Shown in pieces: positions 50,304 through 60,703 of a stretch of DNA of 64,000 nt (position 1 is its first letter; each line of letters begins with the position of its first letter). The stretch comes from Diploptera punctata (taxonomy: Eukaryota > Arthropoda > Insecta > Blattodea > Blaberidae): positions 1,322,501 to 1,386,500 of the forward strand of contig JASPKZ010001598.1 in NCBI GenBank assembly GCA_030220185.1. Direction: 5' to 3'. The position numbers and the translations under genes were made by a program. Under the pieces are notes generated by a model that was not told where the DNA came from, did no database searches, and saw only the letters and a program-made list of their open reading frames with translations.

Positions 50304-51134
50304 GTATAGGGGAAAGCGGGGTCAGTCGACCACTGGGGGGTCGACTGTTTTTTTTATTAGTCATATTTTTCTCTATGCCTATTGTTGCGAATACATAGAG
50401 TAATTTACATATATATTTAATTATTACATAGATTATTTTAATTATTCCAAATAAAAACAGTTGTTGAAATAAAGCACTTAGACATATTATATTTCAGGTA
50501 AGAATTTTGATTATGCAGGACAAAGATTGCAAGGCTAACTGCTAAATCTCTGCATTTACACTATAGGAATGTTGTAGTACAGTTAGGGTAGCTGTAGGTC
50601 AGAAGTTTAGTATATAAACCTTGAAAAATATGGGACTCGCGTCTGTCTGTCGAAGCAGTAGCTGATGGGTAAGTCTACATACCATTTTTCTCAATATAAT
50701 GTACCTAGGACTTTTGGAAAGGGAATCAAGTAGTTAAATATTTTAATACTATATTTCAAAGGGATATTAGACAATCATTAAAATGTAAATTAGGGTAGAT
50801 TTATAAACTCCCATCTCCCCCTCTCTCAAACCCCAAGAAAGTTCGAATGTAGGTTTTCTTAATATAAGCTTAGACTAATTATTTAGGGTTAGAATACTTA
50901 GGGTTGTTGTAATTATTATTCTCTAGAAATAAAATAGATAAAATTAAGAATCAATTGATTTATGTTCAAAAACACGTATGCCTTTATAACTAATACATCC
51001 ACATACTAACGCTCGGCTAGAACCTCATGCTACCAAAATTCCAAGTCCCTAAGGTCCTTTTAGCCCTAGTTAAACCTACAGTTTGTAATATCTATAAAAT
51101 TAGGTTTTACATCTGTACTATTATGGTCCATGTC
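50304..51134 (+). repeat. Repeat Q, long form
   Basis: Begins AGGGGAAAGCGGGGTCAGTCG, with CAGTCGACCA...GGGTCGACTG as an inner palindrome. It ends TTAGGTTTTACATCTGTACT ATTATGGTCC beside an ATC/ATT array. A shortened twin lies at 51598-51715. No coding frame. Confidence 0.6.
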
Positions 51135-51473
51135 ATTATTATCATCATTATTATTATTAATATTATTAATATTATTATCATTATTATCATCATCATCATA
51201 GTACATTCACGAATTATCATCATTATCATCATTATCATAATTATCATAATTATCATAATTATCATAATTATCATAATTATCATAATTATCATCATTATCA
51301 TCATTATCATCATTATCATCATTATCATCATTATCATCATTATCATCATTATCATCATTATCATCATTATCATCATTATCATCATTATCATCATTATCAT
51401 CATTATCATCATTATCATCATTATCATAATTATCATAATTATCATAATTATCACCATTATCATAATCATCATC

Positions 51474-51545
<72 letters not shown>
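51135..51545. repeat. (ATT/ATC)n array
   Basis: About 410 bp. The centre (51205-51465) is a regular higher-order repeat of ATTATCATC and ATTATCATA units, and the right end is pure ATT. The long Ile- and Met-rich frames it creates on both strands are artefacts. TACATTCACGAATT at 51202 looks like a LINE-B 3' scrap inside. Confidence 0.97.
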
Positions 51546-51597
51546 GAATCTTATGGAACAGACATATAACCAGGAAAAATAAGTTACAAATATTATT

Positions 51598-51715
51598 AGT
51601 GTAGGGGAAAGCGGGATCAGTGGAGCACTGGGAGTCGACTGTTTTTTTTATTAGGCATATTTTTATCCATGCCTATAAATTTAGGTTTTGCATCTGAACT
51701 ATTATGGTCCATGAC
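51598..51715 (+). repeat. Repeat Q, short form with internal deletion
   Basis: AGGGGAAAGCGGGATCAGTGG...GCCTATA joins directly to AATTTAGGTTTTGCATCTG. It matches both ends of the long form, missing about 710 internal bases. Also followed by an ATC/ATT array (51717-51790). Confidence 0.65.
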
Positions 51716-51791
51716 ATCATCATCATCATTATTAATATTATTTTTGTTATTAGTATTATTATTATTATTATTATCATCATCATTATAAATA

Positions 51792-51985
51792 ACAATCAGC
51801 GATTAGGCCATTGACATGTTCCGCTTCAGGATATAAATTGTCCCTCCATCGCTTCTTAGGTTGTCCTGGGTCTCTTCGCTCTGTGGGTCTGCAGTTGAAC
51901 GACTTCAGAGGTAGCCTATCGTTTGGCATTCTAAGGGGGGTTCATGCCAATTATGTTAGTATAACTTCGATGGTTTCAGTTATTG
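51792..51985 (-). mobile_element. LINE 3' end fragment
   Basis: Minus strand reads NDRLPLKSFNCRPTERRDPGQPKKRWRDNL then EAEHVNGLIADCY, the GRP..RW tail and terminal codons of a LINE-B-like family. Confidence 0.6.
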
Positions 51986-52008
51986 CTGGTGTGTTGAGAG
52001 CTTTGCGT

Positions 52009-52011
<3 letters not shown>

Positions 52012-52068
<57 letters not shown>
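52012..52068. repeat. (ATT)n microsatellite
   Basis: 19 ATT units. Confidence 0.95.
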
Positions 52069-52069
<1 letters not shown>

Positions 52070-52164
52070 AATATAATTATTATCATTATTATTAAATAAT
52101 TATTAAATAATAATAATAATGCAACCAGTACAATTATTATCGTTTGGCCGATTATCATCATTAT

Positions 52165-52565
52165 TAACTAACTGACTGGCTCTACCGAACCCGTAGGTTC
52201 ATTGCCGCGCGAACATATGTTCTCCGTACATCCCTATCCTGAGCTGATGATTTCCTATCATCCCCTACAATCTACTTCCCTCCAATTATGGATAATGTTA
52301 TTCTGCCACCTCATTTTTGGTCTACCAACTGGCGTTTTTCCTCTGGTTTTCCTACAAGAAGCTCCTATGCCCCGCTTTCGTCTCCTCCGTGGTACATGCC
52401 CTCCCCATCGCAGTCTACGAGACTTAATTGTTCTTATTATATCTGGCTTCCTATAGGCTACATATCAAATAGCTCACTACTATGTATTTTTCTCCATTTA
52501 CCTATCTGTTAATCTCTTTTTGGTCCAAAAATTTTCCTAAGAACTTTATTCTCAAATACTAATAG
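52165..52565 (-). mobile_element. LINE-A 3' end
   Basis: Antisense GAACCCGTAGGTTCATTGCC, CATTTTTGGTCTACCAACTGG, CGCAGTCTACGAGACTTAA and TTGGTCCAAAAATTTTCC; tail ACTAACTGACTGGC. Bases 52566-53041 show nothing recognisable. Confidence 0.8.
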
Positions 52566-53041
52566 AACTAGGAATAGAAAAAATAATTCAAATTAGACAA
52601 TGTCTTGTAACTTATTCGAAGTTGACGATAAAATTAATAATAGCGTTATTAGATTACATTTTCATACAATTGTGGTTCTCTTATGCATTATAGAAAACAG
52701 AATACAAAATTAGAATTTATTTTAAAACTGTTTACGTAGAGTGTAATGGAATTTTCCTGTAGCATTCTTGTTTAAATGGTCCCATATTGATGATGCGGCA
52801 CTGTAATAATGGATAATTAGTTTCAATTGAAACCTTTGTACTTCTAGCATCCTCAATTATTTACGTACAGGCACACTGCAAATCAATCCCTGGTATAAAT
52901 ATCCTATCTATTATATGCACATCCATTTACCTTCCTTTCTTATATATTAATTTAACCATAGGGTACATAGGCTACACGCTTTCCCCATCTCATTATCCGC
53001 ATTAAAATGAATTTGACTTCAGCAGTGAAATATTCCATTCC

Positions 53042-53112
53042 ATAGTAATTCTGTCCGAAGGCAACTCCTTCACTGCAATCATAGCATTTTCATGCTATGC
53101 TTTGTAGCGAGC
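53042..53112 (-). mobile_element. SINE-1 type b, 3' scrap
   Basis: CCATAGTAATTCTGTCCGAAG and TGCAATCATAGCATTTTCATG on the minus-sense order of the type b tail. Confidence 0.6.
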
Positions 53113-53269
53113 TTAACGGTCGTATGCAAATACATTAGTCTCTACTCAAATTACTTCCAATCACTGGTGAGCTGAGATCGAATTAACGGCCGCCTTAACC
53201 GGTCATGTTGACGTTTTCGTAATATTGGCAACGAATTACCCAGAATTCTCAGCGATAAAACCACTTCCG

Positions 53270-53461
53270 TTATTTTCGTCTGCTATAGAGGAATGCATTT
53301 ATGCTTGCATCCCGCAAATAATACCGTATACAAACACGTCTGCGACGCGCAATATTACGCCGATTCTCCTGTTCTTCCAGTTGAATTCTTTGGTAGACTC
53401 TATCAAATTCCCCTTCACCGCGTATACCGAAAACATGATCGAAGTCTTCAAGGTCCGACAT
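53270..53461 (-). CDS. Small unrecognised frame, possible exon or domesticated fragment
   Basis: 63 codons from ATG at 53461 (context AAGATGTCG): MSDLEDFDHVFGIRGEGEFDRVYQRIQLEEQENRRNIARRRRVCIRYYLRDASINAFLYSRRK. It is acidic at the start and Arg-rich after residue 33 (ARRRRVCIRYYLRD). The surrounding 53220-53520 is GC- and CpG-richer than its flanks and matches no repeat here. It could be the first exon of a host gene or the N-terminus of a Harbinger-like protein; I recognise neither with confidence. Confidence 0.25.
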   Translation of the reverse strand: MSDLEDFDHVFGIRGEGEFDRVYQRIQLEEQENRRNIARRRRVCIRYYLRDASINAFLYSRRK

Positions 53462-53937
53462 CTTGGATAAGTTTCAAACTACATCGGTTACCATCGGTTC
53501 CCTTCGGGATTTTCACATAAGTTTATATCTTGAGCTACGATCTTAAGGTACCTTGTCAGGTAGCTTTCAATTATTACCGCGTGAATAGATTTCTGAGTAA
53601 GAAAAATGTGTTTGAATAAAACTTTATCAGCAGAGAACGCCTTTTACTGTCTAATGCGTTCAAACATTCGACCCTTAGTGTAGGCACGAGGGTATCTTCA
53701 GGGCGTATTTTAGATTAAGCTTATTTCTGGGTTCTACCGGTGTGATGGACAAGGAATTCGATGATCAGTAACAATGAGTTATGTAAGTAATTAAAAAGGG
53801 TTTATTTTGTTAACCTTTTATGAACAACACAATACACAACAAATTAATATCTTGAAGACTACTTGAGCAAATCTAGACTTCCCTAGTACATTTTACGTAC
53901 GATAGATTGATTCACACTTTTAGGTAATAATATTGGA

Positions 53938-54122
53938 GCAACAGTCTCCTCTGAATACTCGTAATATGATCAACTAGCCCACTCTGTTTTCAATAAGGGA
54001 GCTACTGGCTCCTCTCTGTATGTACTCATATGGGAGAATCTGGCCACACACTCTGATCATATGAGAGCAATTAGCTTCTCTCTGTATGTACTCGTATGGG
54101 AGCTACTGACCACACTCTGTTA
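53938..54122. repeat. Short tandem repeat, ~62-66-bp unit
   Basis: Three imperfect units marked by TCTCTGTATGTACTC.TATGGGAG and CCACACTCTG (54013 and 54079 starts, period 66). The first unit is the most decayed. Bases 53521-53937 and 54123-54387 are otherwise unassigned. Confidence 0.65.
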
Positions 54123-54387
54123 ACAATAAAATTTCTTGGCCTTTTATATTCATTTCCCAAGGAAGTTTTAAAATTGGCTCAAGTATTCCTTTTAACAAAA
54201 TTTATTGTTTTGCAAATTTGAACATATTCAACATGTCAATCAAATTTACACTTTTATAATAAACATTAGTTTCGCTTCGCTAGATACATGTACCTGCCAA
54301 CCCTTGAGTTACCGTTAACCACTGTATAACAACAGCTTATTGTGTGGTCCCAAATAATAACCAAATTAATTTTAATTCTAGGAATTA

Positions 54388-54692
54388 CTAATGCTATAGC
54401 TTGCAGCTTTACTAGGGAATAGTAGGTATGGTAGCTTCCCGTTGCTTTCCACACCGGTGAAGGATGATGATGATGATGATGATAATGTTAAGGATGCTAA
54501 TGATGATGATGGCCATATGATTTCGGGGACCGTTTGGGCCTTAAAGTTTTCCTGACATTTGTCTTATAGGTGAGGAAAAACCCCGAGAAAAACCTCACCC
54601 AGAAAAACTGCCCAAACCGGGGATCGAACACGGGCCCGCTGCATGACAAGGCAGCACGCTACCTGGAGACCACAGCGGTGGACCACTGAAAT
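54388..54692 (-). mobile_element. SINE-1, tail type b
   Basis: Complete from the AGCTTGCAGCTTTACTAGGG side to the head (CCACAGCGGTGGAC at 54671-54684). Confidence 0.85.
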
Positions 54693-54849
54693 ATAGGCTT
54701 ACCACATATTTTAACAATTATGGAGTTTTTTCTTTACAATTAAAATGTTAATATGGTGGTAATTTTTAGCATTTTGAAATCAGAATTTTTGAATTTTGAT
54801 TTGAGAAATGAAAATGTAAAAAGGAATAATTGAGAGATGAACAGACAGG

Positions 54850-55157
54850 GGACTGAAATGAAGATGTTGAGAGCAATAGCAGGATACCAAAGGACCGATA
54901 AAAAGAAAAACGAAGATATAAGAACAGAACTTAATATATTTAATCTCTGTGAAATAATAAAATATTATCAAAGTGCTTATCTTCAGCACGTATTACGAAT
55001 GAATGAACAGCGCATACCAAGAAGAAAGTATAATTATAAACCAAAAGGGAGAAGAATGTTGGGAAGACCATTGAAGAGATGGAAGGACCAATTCGACCTA
55101 TAATGTAATCGGAACAGGCTATTGGGCTTAATCCTTGTTGTTGATGATGATGATGAT
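54850..55157 (+). mobile_element. LINE-B 3' end inserted into LINE-A
   Basis: Reads TEMKMLRAIAGYQRTDKKKNEDIRTELNIFNLCEIIKYYQSAYLQHVLRMNEQRIPRRKYNYKPKGRRMLGRPLKRWKDQFDL, then ATCGGAACAGGCTATTGGGC and (GAT)n. GATGAACAGACAGG, a piece of LINE-A coding sequence, is duplicated at 54836-54849 and 55158-55171. LINE-B thus landed in an older LINE-A. Confidence 0.88.
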
Positions 55158-55510
55158 GATGAACAGACAGGCGAATGGAGAAGACTAAGTAATTGTGAGC
55201 TTCATTATTTTTAAGCCTTAAGGAAACCTGTTATAAGAAGAACAGTTAAGTAACGTAGTCTGCGATGGGCAGGACATGTGGCACGAATGGGGAATGAAAG
55301 AGAGATGTGGAAGCTTCTAGTAGGAAAAACGGCCAGTTAGTAGACCAAGAATAAGGTGGGAGAATATGCCTAACATTAACCATGGTTTGAGTGAAATAGA
55401 TCATAATATAGAGGATGATTGGAAAACATTACCTCAGGATAGGAATCTGTGGAGAGCTTATGTCCGTTCGGCCATGAATACGGGTTCGATAGTGCCAGTG
55501 AGTTAGTTTT
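55158..55510 (+). mobile_element. LINE-A 3' end, interrupted by LINE-B
   Basis: Continues from the duplicated GATGAACAGACAGG: GEWRRLSNCELH, then broken pieces of LRWAGHVARMGNERE and RDVWR..VR. The 3' tail is GTGCCAGTGAGTTAG. The 5' remainder is only about 15 bp left of 54850. Confidence 0.8.
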
Positions 55511-55593
55511 ATTATTATTATTATTATTATTGTTATTATTATCAGCCTATTATTATTATATTATTATATAATTATTATCGTTATTATATAATA

Positions 55594-55623
<30 letters not shown>
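55508..55623. repeat. (ATT)n array, imperfect
   Basis: ATT units with TGT, CGT and TATA interruptions between two LINE-A tails in opposite orientation. Confidence 0.9.
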
Positions 55624-55624
<1 letters not shown>

Positions 55625-55792
55625 CTTACTTACTCACTGGCACTATCGAAACCTTAGGTACATGGCCACGCGGACATAAGCTATCCATATATCCCTATCC
55701 TGAGCTAATGCTTTCCAATCATTCCGTGTATAATCTACTTCCCTCAAATCATAGTTAATGTTACTCTCCCACCTCATTCTTGGTCTATCAAT
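55624..55792 (-). mobile_element. LINE-A 3' end
   Basis: TTACTTACTCACTGGCACTATC tail, then antisense AQDRDIWIAYV and CTTCCCTCAAATCATAG. Truncated by the next ATT array at CTATCAAT. Confidence 0.8.
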
Positions 55793-55793
55793 A

Positions 55794-55795
<2 letters not shown>

Positions 55796-55880
<85 letters not shown>
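55796..55880. repeat. (ATT)n microsatellite
   Basis: 28 ATT units. Confidence 0.95.
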
Positions 55881-56732
55881 GGTACTATACTACAAGCACA
55901 TAAATAACAAATATTTTATAAAGATCTAAGTTTATTTTTTACTTGTATTATAATGAAAGTAATGGGATATTTTGTGATATAAGTTGAGTTCTTAACAAAG
56001 ATGAGTTAGTTGTGTATCACTGTGTAGAAAATGATAGTTAAATCTTCACGAAGCGTCCAAGGACAAGATCACAAAAAGCCGGAGTCGCACGAGAAACCGC
56101 AGAGAACGAAACACTACGGTGTTTTTATTCGCTAAGCGATTACCTTTTGTAAGAGTGAGTGAGTCCAGATAATCATTTCCCATAATGGACATTTATACCT
56201 TCTACCATGTTATCTTCCCTTTGTAATTCGAACAAGCTTGGAAATAACATCAAATTATGTGCTATTACCAACGTTCGTTTCAAGAAATACCTATAAATTA
56301 CTGGTTGTGTATTTGTTTTCTCCGTGGGGAGAGGATATCGGAATGGTTCAAGCTATTTTATCGCTTTGAGCTCTATTGGAAATTTAATATCAAGAAAAGA
56401 AATAAAACTTTGATGATATTGTATCCTGAAGAAGAAAACAATATGGCGATTAACTTTACCTTTCCACCACATAGATGTCCTTCTTTCATCAAGATAATGG
56501 GTTCTGTGTCTTACTGGCAGATTTAATGATCGTATCAAGGTTTTTAAATCTCGATTTTTGACTTTTTCGACCCCAGTTATTTTGAAGGACTCTTCTTTTA
56601 ATTTGAGGGGGAGAAAAGTTGACACAATTTTGACCTCCAAAGAACAATATGAATGTTATGTAACTAATATTTTATTATATAAAGTGGCTATAAACTCTAT
56701 AACCATGAGAAAGTTTGGTATTTATTAGTATT
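55881..56732. other. No gene recognised
   Basis: 850 bases outside the repeat families. Two ~90-codon open frames overlap on opposite strands (56257-56526 plus, 56353-56640 minus). Neither has a family motif, and overlap on both strands argues against both. Confidence 0.4.
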
Positions 56733-56743
56733 ATTTATAGACG

Positions 56744-57059
56744 GTCCACCGCTGTGGTCTCGAGGTAGCGTGCTGCTTTTTCATGCAGCAGGCCCGTGTT
56801 CGATCCTCGGTCGGGGCAGTTTTTATCGGGGTTTCTCCTCACCTGTAAGACAAATGTCAGGAAAAATTTAAGGCCCAAACGGTCCCCGAAATCATATGGC
56901 CATCATCATCATCATCCCTATCTTTATCATCATCCTTCACAGGTGTGGAAAGCAACGGGAAGCTACCAGACCTACAATATTCCGTAGTAAAGGTGGAGGC
57001 ATAGCATTAAAGTGCTATGATTTCAGTGAAGGATCTGCCCTCGGGCAGAATTACTATGG
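56744..57059 (+). mobile_element. SINE-1, tail type b
   Basis: Head GTCCACCGCTGTGGTCTCGAG, B box GTGTTCGATCCTCGG, type b tail with TTCACAGGTGTGGAAAGC. ATTTATAGACG duplicated at 56733-56743 and 57060-57070 fixes both ends. Confidence 0.9.
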
Positions 57060-57129
57060 ATTTATAGACGCTAACATCCAAGATCATATCAAGTTTATTT
57101 TTATTTAATTTTTAATGGTGTAATGAATG

Positions 57130-57228
57130 AAGCATTAGCTCAGGATAGGGATGTATGGAGAGCTTATGTCCGCGCGGCCATGAACCTACGGGTTAGATAG
57201 TGCCAGTGAGTAAATAAGTAAGTAAGTA
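57130..57228 (+). mobile_element. LINE-A 3' end, very short copy
   Basis: About 100 bp: AAGCATTAGCTCAGGATAGGG ATGTATGG, GTCCGCGCGGCCATGAACC and the GTAAGTAAGTAAG tail. Extreme 5' truncation. Confidence 0.8.
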
Positions 57229-57297
57229 ATGGATGAAGAATTTAATAAAATAATATTAACATTAGTACTTTATTTATATAGGCCTACTGATTTCTGT

Positions 57298-57460
57298 GTC
57301 TAAAGTTTTATTTTACTTCTCCTCTCGTCCCTATCTATCCACTCCATGTCCTCCAGTGCTCTTGTTCCCAATCCAGTATTTTTTCTTGCATCAATGCGTT
57401 TCGAGGTCTTCCTTCCTTTCTTCTTCCAGATGGACATAATTCCAATGTTTTCTGGGTAAC
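57298..57460 (-). mobile_element. LINE-C 3' end fragment
   Basis: Minus strand KKKGRKTSKRIDARKNTGLGTRALEDMEWIDRDERRSKIKL fits the RGRP.TW..DI....G...M.W.DR..WR end of LINE-C-type elements. Confidence 0.5.
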
Positions 57461-57529
57461 CTTTCTTCATGCATTCGTCATACATACCCACACCAATATA
57501 ATTGCTTATATTGTATATAATCTACTTTC

Positions 57530-57805
57530 TTAGGAAAATGTTTGGGTCAAAAAGAGATAGACAGGTGAATGGAGAAAACTACATAACAGTGACATACTTG
57601 GCATTTATATGAAACAAGATATAATAAGAACAAAGAACAGTTAAGTCTCGTAGAATGTGATAGGCAGGACATGATGCACGAATGGGGAATGAAAGAGCTG
57701 CATATAAGCTTCGTGTAGGAAAACCAGATGGAAAACGCCCAGTTGGTAGACCAATAATAAGATGGGAGAATAGCATTAACCATGATTTGAGGGAAGTAGA
57801 ATATA
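57530..57805 (+). mobile_element. LINE-A fragment
   Basis: TTAGGAAAATGTTTGGGTC, AGACAGGTGAATGGAG, GGCAGGACATGATGCACG and AACGCCCAGTTGGTAGACC; frame broken by deletions. It ends against LINE-F without the usual tail. Confidence 0.75.
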
Positions 57806-57811
57806 TAAATA

Positions 57812-58568
57812 GCTTTAATAAATAGCTTTATTTTATCTGGCAGAGCTAAGGCCTTAAGGCCTTGTCTGCCACTCAACCAGGTTTTAAAAAATACAAAAAA
57901 AAATAGTCTTACAACTACATAAACAATTAGGCCTACATATTATAAAAACAATACAATACAATCAATATTTATAATCTATTTTGATTTACTCTAAATTTAA
58001 CGAATTAAATATATAATATGCACAAAGGCATAAAAAAACGAGAAAAAAATTATTAATGACATAGTACAAATTTAAATAAATAAAGAGAAATTAATTATTA
58101 GACAACAGGTAACTGTATAAGCGTGACTTAGAGGTGCCAACTGTGCGGCAACCCCTGATATCTTGAGGAAGGAAATTCCAGTAGCGGGCTGAGGCTACTG
58201 TGAAGGAAGTAGAATAAGAGGAAGTGCTATGAAGAGGAATTGTTAGCAGACTGCTATCTTGTGACCTAGTGTCAATATTGTGGTAAGAGGATAACTTCTC
58301 AAATCTGGACGCCAGGTAAGTAGGAATGTAGGAATTCAGAAGCTTGAAAAGTAGTGAAAGAGAGTGCAATTTACATCTGTCAGTAAGACGGAGCCAAGAG
58401 AGGTTATTAAAGTGTTCGGAAATATGGTCATAACGGCGGATATTGAAAATGAATCGAATGCAAGCATTAGGAACACGCTGCAATTTTTTTGCGACATATC
58501 ATGGTTTAGATCATTATATATAATGTCACAATAATCGAAGTGTGGTAACACAAGATTCTGCAAAAGGA
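57812..58568 (-). mobile_element. LINE-F (CR1/jockey-like), C-terminal part
   Basis: Minus frame 58091-58483 (130 codons) reads MQRVPNACIRFIFNIRRYDHISEHFNNLSWLRLTDRCKLHSLSLLFKLLNSYIPTYLASRFEKLSSYHNIDTRSQDSSLLTIPLHSTSSYSTSFTVASARYWNFLPQDIRGCRTVGTSKSRLYSYLLSN. Upstream, in a second frame, LVLPHFDYCDIIYNDL is the thumb block that precedes it. The Q..C.R.I......DHI......WL....R...H...L...L....P.YL pattern is characteristic of CR1/jockey-like ORF2. The 3' UTR block CTGGCAGAGCTAAGGCC at 57840 is shared with 8322-8940. Confidence 0.8.
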
Positions 58569-58655
58569 TGATTAGAAAATCTCAAGACACGGGTGCATGG
58601 AGAACTTTATGCCCGTACGGCCATGATTCTACGGTTTCAATGGTGCAGGGAATTT
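58569..58655 (+). mobile_element. LINE-A 3' end, decayed
   Basis: AGACACGGGTGCATGGAGAAC, GCCCGTACGGCCATGATTC and GGTTTCAATGGTGCAGGGAA correspond to the family terminus. Confidence 0.5.
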
Positions 58656-58727
58656 GATAGTAATTAATAATACAATAATAATTGAATGCACTTACGGTAG
58701 TTTTTAATTTTTTTTCAGTTTATCATA

Positions 58728-59346
58728 AGTAATGCCACGAGTGATTTCCAAATTATCGATAAATTCACGACTCACGAAGTGAGGAGTGAATTTATCTAGA
58801 GAATTTGGAAATCTAGAGTGGCATTTGTTAGGACTATTTAACGAATAAAATTAAGCTATTTACTCACAAATCATTATTTAACTATAGTTATTTTAAAATA
58901 TGTATATATATTTAATGTGAACGGCGATGTTTGAAAACAAATTGGAAACGATAGGCACGCTTCATCTGCTTCTTTTGTTTATCACTGCAACCAGATCATT
59001 CTATTTATTGCCAAAGGAACGCAATATTGTAAGAATGCTCTCTAGTGGAGAAAAAATGAAACATCAAACTGTATATTAATTCATTTCTGATGTCGTATGA
59101 TGTAAATATGACAATTATATTTTTCTGGATTGTTACCTGGGAAAAAAATATATTTAAGAAAGTGCAAACAGTGGTTTCTTTTTTTGGTGGTATAATCAAT
59201 TGCTACAAATGTTTTTATATTAACTCCCGCATGCGGCATGTGTTAATATTCATGCACTATAACTTATAAGTTATACAATCTGGTAGCCGTATTTCTTACA
59301 GGCTCAGTCACTGCAAAATAATGGTCAGACCTGTTCAGAATATTAA
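58728..59346 (-). repeat. Repeat P, minus unit (left of MITE)
   Basis: Begins with the palindromic end AGTAATGCCACGAGTGATTTCC at 58728 and runs to GTTCAGAATATTAA, where a MITE has entered TTAA. Confidence 0.8.
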
Positions 59347-59566
59347 CCCTTAAATTCGTAACGTATCCTTTTGGATACATCAGTTGGTTAAATTAATTTA
59401 ACATTTTAAATAAATCAGAAGAAAACGAACAAAAAGAAACCACTTAAATGTGTGTCTAATTATGCAATATACATAATAATAACAGCTACACAATATTCCG
59501 TTTTCACTGCGGTCCGCCACATTCAAATAACTAACAGAAGAAATTTGTGTTTTACCAATTTAAGGG
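59347..59566. mobile_element. piggyBac-type MITE in TTAA
   Basis: 220 bp between TTAA at 59343-59346 and 59567-59570. Ends CCCTTAAATTCGTAA and the complement CCCTTAAATTGGTAA form 15-bp inverted repeats, with CCCT termini and a TTAA target as known for piggyBac. The empty site (AATATTAAAAAAGGAGG) is visible in the repeat P copy at 262-280. No coding capacity. Relatives: 7415-7600 and the halves at 24945 and 26165. Confidence 0.9.
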
Positions 59567-59570
59567 TTAA

Positions 59571-59710
59571 AAAGGAGGAGCTTTCTTTAATATGGTAAAT
59601 ATAACACTGATAAATATTTCGTGAAACACGACTCTGATTGGTTGTAAAACAGAAATCATTGAAACGTGATTGGTCATTGACTCCCATTTGGGGCATGAGT
59701 TAAATAGTCT
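59571..59710 (-). repeat. Repeat P, minus unit (right of MITE)
   Basis: Resumes AAAGGAGGAGCTTTC and ends with complement CCAATCAC boxes and GGGGCATGAGTTAAATAGTC. Confidence 0.8.
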
Positions 59711-59884
59711 TTCTAATAACAACTTCGTGTAAATCGAATTGTTGACAGCGGCGTTATACCCTTTTATAATCACGAAATGTTTCTATGGACACCCGTAGTT
59801 CATTAATTTAAGTAGTATTAATGGCAATAATAATTTGACAATACAGAAATCACTTTATTACTCGTACATGCTCACTAACTTATA

Positions 59885-60374
59885 TAGACTATTTAACTCA
59901 TGCATCAAATGGTAGTCAATCACGACTCAACGAATTTGTTTTACAACCAATGACAGTCGTGCTTCACCTTGCTCTTTATCGATTTATCTTTATCAGCTCC
60001 TGCTTTGATCATAAAAAAGTTCCTCCTTTTTAAAATTCTGAACAGGTCAGAACATTTTTTTTTCAAACAAATAGGCCCTACATCGAATATAGCAAATAAT
60101 GAACAGATTCTGTGGTTTCACTGAGTTGTTTACTAAAAAATATAAATGAATAACCTATAATGTTGATTATAAATAGGCCTACAGTTTGATGTGTTTCATT
60201 ATTTCTCCACTAGGGTACATTCTTACAATATTGCGATTCTATTTGGCAATAAATAAATATGATCATGTTGCAGTGAATACACATAACCTCACATTTCTGA
60301 TTTGTTTTCAAACATAGCTGTTTACATTAAATATATAAATATTTTAAATTATCGGTAACTATATTTAAATAATG
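59885..60374 (+). repeat. Repeat P, plus unit (left of SINE-1)
   Basis: GACTATTTAACTCATGC, CTCGCTCTTTATCG-like block, then the TGTTGATTATAAATA region where TAGGCCTA (60174-60181) has been added, to ATTTAAATAATG at the SINE insertion. Confidence 0.8.
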
Positions 60375-60703
60375 TCCACCTCTGTGGTCTCGAGATAGCT
60401 TGCTGCCTTGTCACGCAGCGGGCCCGGGTTCGATCCCCGGTCGGGGCGGTTTTTCTGGGTGAGGTTTTTATCGGGGTTTTTCCACACCTTTAAGACAAAT
60501 GTCAGGAAAACTTTAAGGCCCAAACGGTCCCCGAAATCATATGGCCAACATCAACGTCCTTATCATTATCATCCTGCTTCACCGGTGTGGAAAGCAACGG
60601 GAAACTACCACACCTACAATTCCCTAGTAAAGCTGTAAGTATAGCATGAAAATGCTATGATTGCAGTGAAAGACCTGACCTCGGGCAGAATTACTATGAA
60701 TGG
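60375..60703 (+). mobile_element. SINE-1 type b inserted in repeat P
   Basis: 329 bp, complete. ATTTAAATAATG occurs exactly at 60363-60374 and 60704-60715. Head GTCCACCTCTGTGGTCTCGAG with B box GGGTTCGATCCCCGG. Confidence 0.93.

Noticed and set aside
51205..51465. CRISPR-like regular array
   Set aside because: It is a simple-sequence repeat of 9-bp units without unique spacers, in a eukaryotic context.
51027..51569. 180-codon Ile-rich frame
   Set aside because: Covers the ATC/ATT array; the opposite strand is equally open.
56257..56640. Overlapping ~90-codon frames as genes
   Set aside because: They lie on opposite strands over the same bases, with no motif, signal or splice context.
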